From contig NC_085053.1 of the NCBI RefSeq assembly GCF_963662255.1, forward strand, positions 992,001 through 1,056,000: a DNA stretch of 64,000 bases. Reading direction: 5' to 3'. This stretch comes from Cinclus cinclus. Lineage: Eukaryota > Chordata > Aves > Passeriformes > Cinclidae. Below the pieces are notes generated by a model. That model saw nothing but the letters and a program-made list of their open reading frames with translations, did not search any database and was not told the origin of the DNA. Positions 22,701-34,700 of the stretch are shown here, piece by piece (within the stretch, counting starts at the first letter, position 1; every line of letters begins with the position of its first letter). Position numbers and translations under genes: made by a program.

Positions 22701-25700
22701 GCTGCCTGGACTGCAAAGCTTGATGGAAATAGAGACCCAAGGCCCAGTACATGCAGTTAGAATTGTTTAAACATGTTAGGGGGAGTGTCTCAGAGAAGAG
22801 ATAATGGGACAGGTGTGTAAACTAATGAACAACAGGAGGAAATTGTGTGGCCGCAGCAGCTCCTTCAAAGCTGAGTACTGAGTAACTTTATAAGAAGAGG
22901 TGTATCATCCAATTTTGAGAATGCCAAGAGGCAGCATGTTAAAAAATGCTAATAAGCACTTGTTTAACTGCACAACATGTGCTGTGTAATGAGCTTTAAG
23001 GTGAAAGCAGCAAACTGTTCTGGAGCTCTTTGAGTGGGTGGTGTTTTTAGGGTGAGCGTGTCAAAAGCAAAGGTTTCTCAGGTTGTAAACCAGCCACGGA
23101 GACTGGTGAGAGGTTCCCCTTTGCTTTGCAGCCGTGCTGTTGGCATGCTGGCAGTAGCCAGACTATTTTGTGCTGAAGCCAGAACTTGAAGCTAAATAAG
23201 CCACTGATTTGATCAGTGAACGTGTGTGTGTAGCTTCTTCATGCTGATATTTTTCTTTCAGATTTTTGGGAGGATTTTGGGCTGAAGCAGGCTCTTTCCT
23301 TTTGAGGAAACAAACAAATGATAGAAACTGGGAGGGAGGGCTGCTGGGCAGCCTGAGTGGGACTCTGCTGGAGTATGTGGGAGGCAGTATGATCTGTGAA
23401 CCAAAGCCTGAAACCTCTGCCCTGCACCTGAGGGAGCAGAAGCACTGCAATAAGTCCTGTGAAAGGCCTTTGTGTTTACTGTTTACTCACCGGTCTCCAC
23501 CCACTCCAGCGGTGTTTACAGACTCTAGAGGGAGCCACGTTGATCTCGATGTGGTCAGCACCAGGGCTGTGTGGAGTAAGGGGTGGAGGAGGGAGTCTTA
23601 AGGGTGTTTACATAAAGCATTAAGCAGGATTATATAAACCCAACCTATTTCTGTCTTCAGTTGTTACAGGAGAAGCTGAATGAATTGAATTTCGAATTAA
23701 AATCTGTTCAAGAAACATCACAAAGGCAAGATCGTACAATCCAGAGTCTGAACGAGGCCCTGAAGAGCAAAGAGAGTAAGGTAATAGCTTAGGGTGGGCA
23801 GGGTGGTGCTCGCCAAAACAAGGAGTTGTGCTCTAGCCCTGTGGGCAATGGTTAAAAAGGAATGCATCCTGCATTTCAGTCCATTATTTCTTGCAAAGCC
23901 TCTTCCATGTGGTGCTGAGGTGTCATAATCCACGCTGGAGGCTTGGGATGGGAGAGTTTGGGCTTGGTTTGCCACTGACTGGGCTTCCTGTGCTTGGACT
24001 CAGACAGAGGAGCTGTACCACATCATTGAAGGGCAGAATGAGACCATGGCCAAGCTGCGGGACATGTTACACAGAAACCAGCTGGGACAGCTGCAGGTAC
24101 ATCCTGGAAAGCCTCAGATACATCAGGTTTCATTCTGCAGGGATCCTGCTTTTAAATCCTTCACGTGAAGAGAATCTCTGAGTTTTCTCTGAACCCTGCT
24201 TTTTGGCAGGTGTCAGAGAGCCCACTCTCACCCCAGGAGCAGCAGATGTCACCGCTCGACCTCCAGAACAGACTTTTCTGCACCAAACTGGAGGTGCAGA
24301 GACTGAAGAGAGCTCAGCACCAGAAAGAGCATCAGCTGGCTGAAGCCAAGAGAGCAGCCCAGCTCCTGGAGACCACAGTCCATGAGGAAGAGCAGCAGAA
24401 AGAGGCAACCTGGAAACACAATCAGGTATGACAGGCACTTAGCCTGGAAGTTTCTGGGTTCACATGACTACGAAACACTGATGTAGTCAATACTCTGCTC
24501 TCTTTCATAATTTCTGCTGACAGCAGACTAGGCACGCTTGCCTAACCCCTTGTCACATGTGGCAGGGAAAATTCTGCAGCCTTCTTAGTGTCACAGCTGG
24601 GAATTAAGAACCAGCAAAGACCCTTGATAGTGAGTATGTTGTCACTTTTACATCACTGGCTGGTGCAGATGTCCAGTCTCTCTTTGTGATATTTGTGTCC
24701 CCTGCTGCATAGCTTAGCTGTGATTGACTAAATCTCTGCCTGTGGCCAGAGCAAGGGTTTTAGATGGATGGGTGCCCTGGGCAGTTGAAATAAATTCAAA
24801 CACCATGGCAGTGTATTTTGAGATGTGAAAGTTGTAGCATTGCAGAGCATTTTTATCTGTTCCACAGCCCTTCCTTAGACTGGCCTACTGTTTCTGGTTT
24901 AGTCAAGGACTGAATTCCAAGGTATGTGCTTTTTCCTTGCAGGAGCTGCGTGCTGTGGTACAACAGCTGCAGGCAGAGCTGCAAGACAAGGCTCAGCAGC
25001 TCCAGACTTTGGAGTGGGAGAAAAGCTGTGAGCTGCAGGCCCAGGAGCAGAGAGTTCAGCGTTTGACTCAGCAGCTGGCTCGCAAGGAGCAGCTTCTGCA
25101 GGTGAGATGCAGAAGGATCTGAGTTGAGCATAATTAAATGAAGTCCCTGATCCTCTTTGGTATTTGGCCATGCAAAAGTCTGTGTGTAGCTTTCACACGT
25201 GCCCTTTGAAGAAAGGAAGGAGAAGCTTCTGGGCCCCCAAGGTGAGAAATACGGCACAGGTGTCCATGTACAATGCCTGGTGGGCCCTGGCAGGTGCTGG
25301 GACTGCCACCCTTTAATGTGAAGGCTAGGGCTAGCATCAGGTGAAGGAGGTTATCCCTGATTCTCCTGTGCTGCTCTTGGGGATGAGGGAGGTTTCTGTA
25401 CTGTCAGTTGTACTAGGGTGTGTGTGTGTGTTCTCTAGGAGTCCAGGGAGCTTCTGCAATGCCAGCAAAACTTGGAGAAGAGCCCTGCAGCCGTGAATGC
25501 CATGTTGGAGAAACTGCAGCAGCGTGTCAGTGACAGGGATGCTGCTCTGGAGGTGAGCACATGTTGTAGGCAATGTTTGAGTTGTCCCTGAGGCTCAGCC
25601 TTCGGGTTACCATCAGGCCCAGGGGTGACCATATCTTCTGCTCTTCATGGCTCATCCTTTGAGAGGAGTCCCCCCCTGGCAGGAAGAGCTGCAGTCCAAC

Positions 25701-28700
25701 ATACAGCAAGTGTTGGCTGCGGAGCCCCAGCACCCCGTTCTGAGTATCCCCTGTGTCACACAGAGAGCAGTAGATGAGAAGTTCTGTGCCCTGGAGAAGA
25801 AGGAGCAAGAGCTGCAGCAGCTGCGTCTCTGCATGCGGGAGCATGGCAGTGACCTGGAGAGGCTGCGCAGTGTCCTCTCCAGCAACGAGGCCACCATCCA
25901 TGTGAGTGCTGGGACCTGGGCCTGCACAGTGCAGCGTGGCTCTGGGGACCTGATGTTAGAGCATCCTGTGAATGCTCTGGGGACGGTGTCTGCAGGTGTT
26001 TGCCTTCCTCTGGCCTTGTGTGTGGGGCAAGTTCCTGGGTCACTCTTGTTTCTGGGCTGGGCATAGAGGACATCTGGAGCAGATGGGTGAATCTGTGTGA
26101 CTCTGCCAGTAGAGACTGGCATTTCCAGTTTTCTTAATTCAGGATTAAGTTTATGTCCCTGCTTGTGCTGCTTCAGAGCCTGGAGAGCCTTCTGAAAGCC
26201 AAAACCCTGGAACTGGAGCAGGTCTCAGCAACCTGCCAGAACCTCCGCTGGCTCAAAGAGGAGATTGAGGCCAAATCTGGCAGCAGGCAGAAGGAGCAGG
26301 AGGGCATCATCCAACAGCTGCAGACCTGCTTGCATGACAGGAACAAGGAAGTGGAGGTAAGGCCTTAGCTTGTCTTCCTGAGCCTTCAGCCAGTTTGCCC
26401 ATAGGGGGAGTGGTCCCAAACCAGAAGCTGCTGCCTCATCTGAAGCTGTACTCAGCATTTGGAGGTGGCTGCTTTTGGTACTTGAGCATACCTATGCCTG
26501 CTGACACTGCTCCCTCAGCTACACACAGGCTGGAGAGTCCTCGAACAACTTGCAGTCTCTTACCTTTCCTCTCCCTTGCTCAGGAGCTTACAGCAACTCT
26601 GCTGTGCAAGCTGGGCCCCAGGCAGAGTGAGGTAGCAGAGGAGCTGTGCCTGCGTCTCCAGCACAAGGAGAGGATGCTGCAGGATCTCCTCAGTGACCGC
26701 AACCGGCAAACCACGGAGCATGATGCTGAAATTCGGGAGCTGCTGCAGGCTCTGAGCACCAAGGAGCAGCAGAGCAGAGTGAGTTTTGTGCAGTGCCACA
26801 GTTGGGAGGCTGAGGTGGGTGGCCCTGATTTCTGTTAAGCAAAGAGAAGCCCCTGAGTGGCCTGAGAGAAATGGAGGAGTTTGTTCCTCTGTACATGAGG
26901 GGCTGATGAGCAGAGATGGGAGGGATGTGCTGGAGTGGGTGTATGTGGTCAGGAGCAGTAACTGCCAGGCTGGTTTGCAGAGCACTTGGAGTGTCCAGTG
27001 ACAGGTAAATATTGAGATGATTTCCCTTAGTTTCTAAGGAAGAAGAGGAACCAGGATTCTACCCCTGGTCCTGGCCCTGCCCCTGATTTTCCCCCTCAAC
27101 CAGGTGGCTGCAGAGAAGATGGCACAGGCTTTGGCTGAAAGGAGCTGTGAGCTACAACTACTGCGCCAGCACATGTTGGGAAAGGAGCCTGTTGTGACCC
27201 AGTCAGCTGGTGCCAGGCCATTGAAGCAGGACAAACAACCCATACAGGTAAGAATCATGCACTGTGTTTCTCTGCCTGCAGCCTTGGGGTTTCAGAAAGA
27301 AATGGTTGCCATGGAAGGAAATAGGAGAGAGAAGAGCACCAAAGAGAATGATAGAAATGAAAGTGGGATTACCAAAAAGACTTCCTATAGAAGGAGAAGA
27401 AATTGAGGAGCAGGAATGCTGCCTGAATGTTCTGATCTTGATTTCACCAGCCTTTGTCACTCAGTGTCTCTTTTTGTTTTGATGGAGCAGTAACTGAATC
27501 CCTGGGGCACGTGAGAGTATGAAAGACATCCACCCTTTTGACCTTCCAGCACTGACCCACTCCTTCCTTGGGCTGGGCTGCCTTGCTGTATTATAATCCT
27601 CTCCCTGACACTGTCACATTCTGGAGGGGACAAGAGAGATAAATTTAGGTCTCACTAATTCTTGGCAGAGCCTGGTGGCTGTTTGCTGTCTCTTCCACAA
27701 TTGGAGTTGGTATTTTTAAAGCAGCTTTGCTAAAAATCCCCCTTTGAGGCTGAGCACAGCTCCAAGGCTGCATATGCCATGGCTTCTACTTGAGCAGCTG
27801 TTCATGGTTTGTTGGTGAGCTGACATGTTGAATGTTTTTAAGCAGCTCTAAACAGGTTTCTATTCCCAGCTGTAGAGACTTCCAGGGATGTGTTTTCCTT
27901 CCTGCATGGTCTCTTTGGACCACCATCTGAGATAAAGATGAGTCTCAGCTGAAAGATGGTCTTGCTGCAGTTGAGAGAAACCTGTTTAATATTTACTGTG
28001 AAGAATTTACTTGCTGCCAGCAGCTTAACAGGGCCAAATAAAACAAGGCCAGTGCCTTCTTCCCCATACATACAACTTCAGGGTGCCATTCACTTGTTCC
28101 TGCTGCCTGGCTATGTCCCCTTCATTGTTTTTTCACATTTTAGAGGAGTTAACAGAACAGCCAGCAGCTGTGCTGCAGTCCTGGAATTCTGGGGAAGCTG
28201 TATGTTCCCCATAAAAATGCAAACCTGCAGACTTTTATGTTTTCAGGAGATACTGCAAAGAGCTTGTGGAGCTACAGTCATTGCTGGATCCCCACAGGAG
28301 GACAGCAGCTGCAGGACACAGGGAGGTGAGTGTGGAATAGCTTATTTTGAGGTCCCCAAATATGACCAGGGCTTTCTGCTGTGGGGGAAACATGATTACA
28401 TAAAACTGGAAGAGTAGAGAACTTTGAACAAGAGAATTCTGAAATAAAGCTCTGCTTCTCTTCTGTGTGATGTCTGAGAATGGGAGTAAGGGAAAGAGAA
28501 AGCTGCTGTTGGGTTTGAGTTGAGGTGTTTCTACTCAAGATCTGATGCTGTCCACTGGAGGGATTTGACTTTGTTTCAGGCTGAGCTGAGACAAGTGTAG
28601 CTGCTTAGGGTTTTGCCTTGGGAGCAGGATACTTGAACTTCGCCAAGGGTAGGACAGCAGGACTGTGGTGTTGCTGTTGGTTCTTGGCTGCTGTTGAAAG

Positions 28701-31700
28701 ATGGAGCAGGGAAAAAGAGCATTTCTTAAGAAATGGTGTGATGGGGAGCACAAGCATCAGGGCCCTGTCTTGCCAGAGAGGGACTGTGTGTGATCCTGGG
28801 GTCAGAACTGGCACATGGTGTTCCTGCAGTAACCAAGTTGTCTTTGCAGTTACAATGTCAGCAGCAGAGCTGGAGAAGGATCTTGTCAGTGCCAAAGAGG
28901 AGCTGGAGCTAATGGTGAAGAAGGAAAGGGAAAGCAGGGTGAGCTTGTGATGGAGCCTGTGCTAATCTCCTTTGCTTTTGGGAGACCTTAGGGCTGCCCC
29001 TCACTGGAGGTTTTGGACACTACTCTTGTGAGGGTGCCCCCAGTGTGAGAAGTGGGGCAGCATTCCGCAGGGGGGCATTGGTTTTCAGACGTCTCTGATG
29101 GGCTTCTCTTCCCTCTGCAGCGGGAACTCACTGCTCTCCAGTCTGTGGTGGCCACACAGGAGGAGGAGCTGCAGGTGCAGGCCTCCGATATTGAGTCCTT
29201 GACCAGAACCATCCAGATGAAAGAGGACCTCATCAAGGTGAGGTGCTGTGCTAGGCTGGGCGAGTTCCACCAGGGAGGGCTGCAGAGTCCCTTCATCCCC
29301 CACATCCTCAGAGAAGTGTGGCTGGCTGCCTGTGGATGCTATTGCTGCTGGTTTGCCTACAGCTCTCTAGGTTCCTTTGGCCAGAAGGCAAAGGCCCCAA
29401 ACCCACCAACTGTTCTTATTTGGCGTTCTGCTCTTTCTGTACCAAACACCCTCCTTCAAGTCCTTTAATCAGCATGCATCCTTCTCATGTCCCTTCCTGG
29501 TTCTTACTGAGCACTGTGGTCTGTGCCTAATCCACTCTCAATGCTTTGGCATTTTTTTTCTTGGCAGACCTGGATCTTTCCAAACACTGGAAACTTCTGG
29601 CAGTTGTGTTTGCAAAGGTCCAGCTGTCTTTGTTACTGATCCCTTCCTCACTGAGCTCTCCTGCTGTTTCTTGGGTTTCAGGATCTGCAGATGCAGCTGG
29701 TGGATCCTGAAGAAATTCCAGCCATGGAAAGGCTGACACAAGAAGTGCTGGTGCTTCGGGAGAAAGTGGCTGTAGCAGAGTCCCAAGGACAGGAGGCTAC
29801 TGGAAACAGAAGGCAGCAGGTAGTGTGCCAGTAGGGCAGGCTTGGATGTGTTTGTATTTCTGCTGGTGCTTCGTTATGAGGCTTTGTTTTCAGCCTTTGG
29901 AAACGCCAGAATGTGCTTGTTCTTGGAAGCTGGCTGTGTGTGGTTGTGGGAATACAGAGGAGAAGATCAGTTCTGTTCAGCACTTGTCCAAAGGGCAGAG
30001 TCTTTTGGGAGTCCAGGGATGACATGGACCAACTTGGACACAAGCAAGAGACAAAAAGGAACCTCCAGTTTGTCAGGGACAGCTAGATACCTCCTTTGAT
30101 TTCTGTCTCTGTTGAAGAGCTGCACCTTGTCTCTTCTCTCCAAGCAGTTGTTACTGATGCTGGAAGGGCTGGTGGCTGAGAGGAATCGGTTAAATGAGGC
30201 TCTCCAGGCAGAGAGGCAGCTCTATGGCAGCCTGGTGAAGTTTCACACACACCCAGACAGGTAAGTGAGGCTGCCTTGGCTCTGTGCTGCCCTGCTCTGC
30301 TGCCAGGGAAGGGTGACTGGTCTAGAGGGGTAACCCCTGGAGCAGGGATCGTTCTGCAAGTCTGAGAGTTTTCAGAGTCTAGGCAAAGGATCAGCCAAAT
30401 ATTTCTTTGAGAGTCCAAGTTTTAGGCTGCCTTTTTCCCTCGAAGAGGCTGCAGTGTCCAGCTCCCTAAACTCCCCCCATTGCCATGGAATTTACATCTC
30501 TGTTCCTTGTCTTACCCCAGCTCAGTTTCCCAGCCACACTTGGCCACCTTTCAGAGACTGCTGTCAAATTCTCAGCCAACTGTTGGGTTAGTAAGGATCT
30601 CTCTAGGTGCTTATCCCGGCAGTTGCCTGTCCCCTGATTTAATTCCCTGCCCTTCACAGGGCTGCAGCCTCTGGGATATTTGAACTACCTGATAGCAAGG
30701 GGGCACATAAGTGGAGTGCTCGAAAAAGTACTGCAGAACAGCTGTGACTCCGAGGCCCCTAGCACGGGCTGGGGGCTTTTCTGGGGGTGGCTGTGCTCTG
30801 GGGAGGTCCGAGGTGAGGCAGGAGGTGGCCGAGCTGCCTGGGGAGCCCCCGGGGCTGTGCCTGGCTCGGTGTCCCCGAGGGAGTGGCCCGTGCGGGCCCT
30901 GCTGGCTGCAGGCTGTCTAACCCTCTTCCCTCCTGTGCCGCGTGTCCACTCAGCGCTGCGAGAGACCACGCCCTGCAGGTGGAGCTGGAAGGGGTCCACG
31001 AGCTCCGGAGACAGCTGGAAGAAGCTCTGGGCAGAAGCTTGGAGTGTTTGAGCAGGCTGGAGACGCAGGGCGCCATAGGAGGTGGGGAACAGGAGCGTGT
31101 GAGAGTCCTACCCCAGCATGCCTTCTGAGCACTGGCGCTCACCCGCCTGCCACGGAAACGGGTCACTAACCTGTCTCACTGACTCTGAGCTTTGGTACTT
31201 AGTGATGGTACGATAGAACTGGTGCAGGGCTTTTTTGTTTGTTTGTTTGTTTGTTTTATTTTTGAGCTGCTTTGGAAACGGTGATCAGTGCAATCCACCT
31301 GTGTTTCCTGTATGTTCCTGTCTGACCCACCCTGGTGGCCACTGATGTATTTGCACATTCAAATCATTCCATTTTAGTTATTCTCCACTATCTCCCTTCT
31401 CTTTCCACCACCATGGGCCAAATAAAGATTCCCTATCTCTGAAGGAAACACCAGATGTTTTCCATCATCTCCCAAGTGCATGAGTGTGAGTTTTTGTATT
31501 CCCTCACCATTTTTCTGACCCACTGACATCCACCCCTTGGGTTGTTGGGGGCTGGCCCAAAGGGAGACAGCGTATATGGAAAAGTGTGTTCCAGAGACGG
31601 AGTATTAAAGACCTGGGGATGCTTGCCTGGGCCTTTTACACAAGACTTGAGTGTAGAAGCAGCAATTCAGCTTATGCTTAAACCAAATCCTATTCCAGTG

Positions 31701-34700
31701 TTGCTGCTTTTACTGGCTGGCTTTTTTTTTTTTCCCTAATTGTAAGTTGTTTCAACCTAACTTGCGAATGCCTGTAGGGGAGAGCTTCCTCTTGTTTTTG
31801 ACAGATGGTTGGGGAGACTGAGACCTGTCCCTGCTCCCAGGGTCAGGCTGGGTCTGCTCCCTCACTTGTATGTGCACGTATCCCTTGGGCTGTGGACAGG
31901 ATCCTGTTTCTGAGGTGCTAGGCTCTGTCCCCCTCAGCACCACTGCATATCTTTTCCAGGCTCTCTTCTACCTCCTCTGGGAATGTGGGAGCTCATGTGA
32001 AAGCTGAAAAACAGTAGCAACAACCTTCCAAGGGCCAGGGCTTCCCATGCTCGGTGGGCTGTGGATCTGCTGTCTTGTACTTAATCACTGCTCAAACTGG
32101 CAGGAGCAATTTTTGCATCTCTGAGCATCTGTTTGTGCTTGCTGGGGCAGGCAGAGTAGAAAAACTCCTTGTTGCTGGGCTGCACACCTGGACCTGTGCC
32201 TGCTCTGCTGCATGGCTCCTTGAAACTGCTTCAGCTGGCACTGGACTGTGACTTGTGCTGCCCTGAGAGCTTCTCCTCCCTGTGCCACACAGGGATGGGA
32301 GGCAGCAGAGCTCTCCCTTTGCATGCTGCAGGTCGGCACTGCCCCACTGGGGCACTGGGTCAGCACTCGGCTGCATTGACTGCAGCAGTTCCCCTGTGGC
32401 TTGAAGGGATGCAGCTGGGCAGCTCTGGATTTTGTTAGCTTTTCCTTTCTTTTGTTTCATCTCATTCCCTTCCTCTCACTTCTCTGTGTAGCACCATCTT
32501 CTCTTCATCCTTTTGCTTCTCACTTCATGGAAGCCTTTGTGTCCCTGTTTTTACCTTTCCATTTTCCCTCTGCCATCCTGGCACTGACATTCAGCTGGCC
32601 CCCTGGTCCCTTGGGTACCATGGAGTCCAGGACCCAGCCCAGACTCATTGGCATGGCCTGAGAGGAGTCTTGGCTGGTGCTCAGGCATCTCTCTTCTCCA
32701 TCCGTGTCTGTTTTGCTCTAGATCTGTCCCTGACTCTGTTAGCATCACTGCTGTGAAGTACCCCTTAGGGGCAGAGTTATCCTAGACTCAGGTGCCCCAG
32801 CTTTTCTGCTCTGTTCTTTAAGGCCTCCTCTTATCCCTGGTAGTCCTGGCTGAGCATTCCCTGCCTGAGGTCACTCTCTGTCAAACTCTGCAGTGCTTTG
32901 TGTTGTCTCGTGGCTCCTTGTGGAAGTCATTCCTCCCTCTCTGAACTTCCCCAAGGACCTTGCTTCCTGTCCCTTGTTCCCAGCGGTGTGAAGGTTCCCC
33001 TACAGCTGGTGTACCTGAGTGTCCTATAGTGTACGATTTGCAAGCATGTAACTAATGCTCTGTGCCTTCAGGCTGGGCTGAAAGCCGGAGGAGTCTGTGG
33101 GAAAGCAGAGCTGTGGATCTGCTCAGGATCTCTTGTCTCCTGAGCTGGTGGTGCACAGAGCTGAGCATCCTGCTGTGATGGGGGGGGGTCCAAGCACGTG
33201 GTGACCATCAGCCTGGGCACAGCTGCCCTGCATGCACACATCTCTGCTCCTCAGCACCAGCTTCCTCTTCTGCCCCTTGTTTTTAGTTGGTTTTGGGGTC
33301 CTTTTTCCCTGAGAATTGTGCTCCCTCTTACTCAGGCTGGAGCTGTGGGCAGTGGTGAAAAGTGGAATGCTGTGCCCTGGCACACGAGCTGGTTCTCCTA
33401 TGTTCCCAGAGCAGCTGTGTGTCACCCTGCTGTGGTCCCTCAGCCATGGCCATCCACCTTGAGAGCCTTGTGGTTCTCACCTCCCCAACAAAACCTGCGG
33501 CCGACGGTCTGCATCCCCTCACCGTCCAGGGCCCCACAGGCACTGCTGTCACCCTGGCTGCTTCAGCAACCAGCCGCTTCTGTCCCTGGGGGCTCAAGGG
33601 GCTGTGCTTCGGATGTCCCGAGTGCCACCTACAGGAGCTGCTTCTTCCCTGCGGTGCTGCTGTCGCCAAGAGCTGTCGCTGAGCGTTTTGCTCCTAGACC
33701 AGCAGTTTTCCGTGGTGGCCGTCATTGCTCTCTGGGGCACGGCTGCTTGCGTGGACAGGCTCCACCATGCAGGGTGATGTCTACTCATTTCTGCAGCCTC
33801 ATAGCACACCTGGGTCTCCTGAATGTGTCCCCATCTATGAGCACAGTGCCCTGTACAAACACCTGCCCTGCTGCAAGGCACGTTCCTGGCCACTCCTTGG
33901 CTGTTCTTCCTGAGACCCAGATGCATCCCTGCTGGCTTCCCCGTCGGCAGTGATGCTTGGCAACTCTCTGTGTTCCCCTGCTCTGTGTTCTGCCTCGCCT
34001 GGCAGCTCTAGAGTTGGGGGTGATGGATGTGGCAGCAGGCAAAGCAGTTACCTCTCCTTTGGTGCACAGACAGCTGTGGAACCTGACTCATCACAGCCCT
34101 AGGGGATAGTCTTGGGCCCTGCCTAAATGTCTGTCCCCTGCCAAAATGTCTGCCCCCGAAGGGAGGAGTGGAGATACCGCCATCTCCCAGCTGCCCAGAC
34201 AAGGGGCTTGAGTCCTCACCCATGGTTTGGCACCAAGGGGACAGGAGCAGAAGGCTGTGCAAGCAGCATAGTGTGAGCCCAGCTCTGCCCAAGCTCCCCA
34301 TGCACTGTGGTATGGGACATAAGTGTCCCTTTACCTCTGTAAAGCCAGCACAGGGCTTGCAAGGAGCTCCAGGCCATGCCTGATAGCACAACTTGGGTGC
34401 TGTGGGTGGGGTGGTTGCTCCCTGCCTGGGCACCCCAGTCCTCCCACCGGGCTGGGACAGCCCAGCGAGGCTCCCTGGCCAAGCTTGTGCTGCTGCTGTT
34501 TGTGGAGTGGCTGCAGGGTGGGTGGTGCACGTGCCCGAGTGTCAGGGCAGCAAGCACAAGATGCGGATGGGGCAGGAGCCACTGCTGTGCTCCCATCCCC
34601 GGAGCTGTCCTGCCCCTCAGTGATGGGCCAGCACGGGGTCCAGTGTGCAGGGAGGAGGCGGCAGCACCCAGGGACAGCAGGGAACCCTCGGTCCAGCTGG

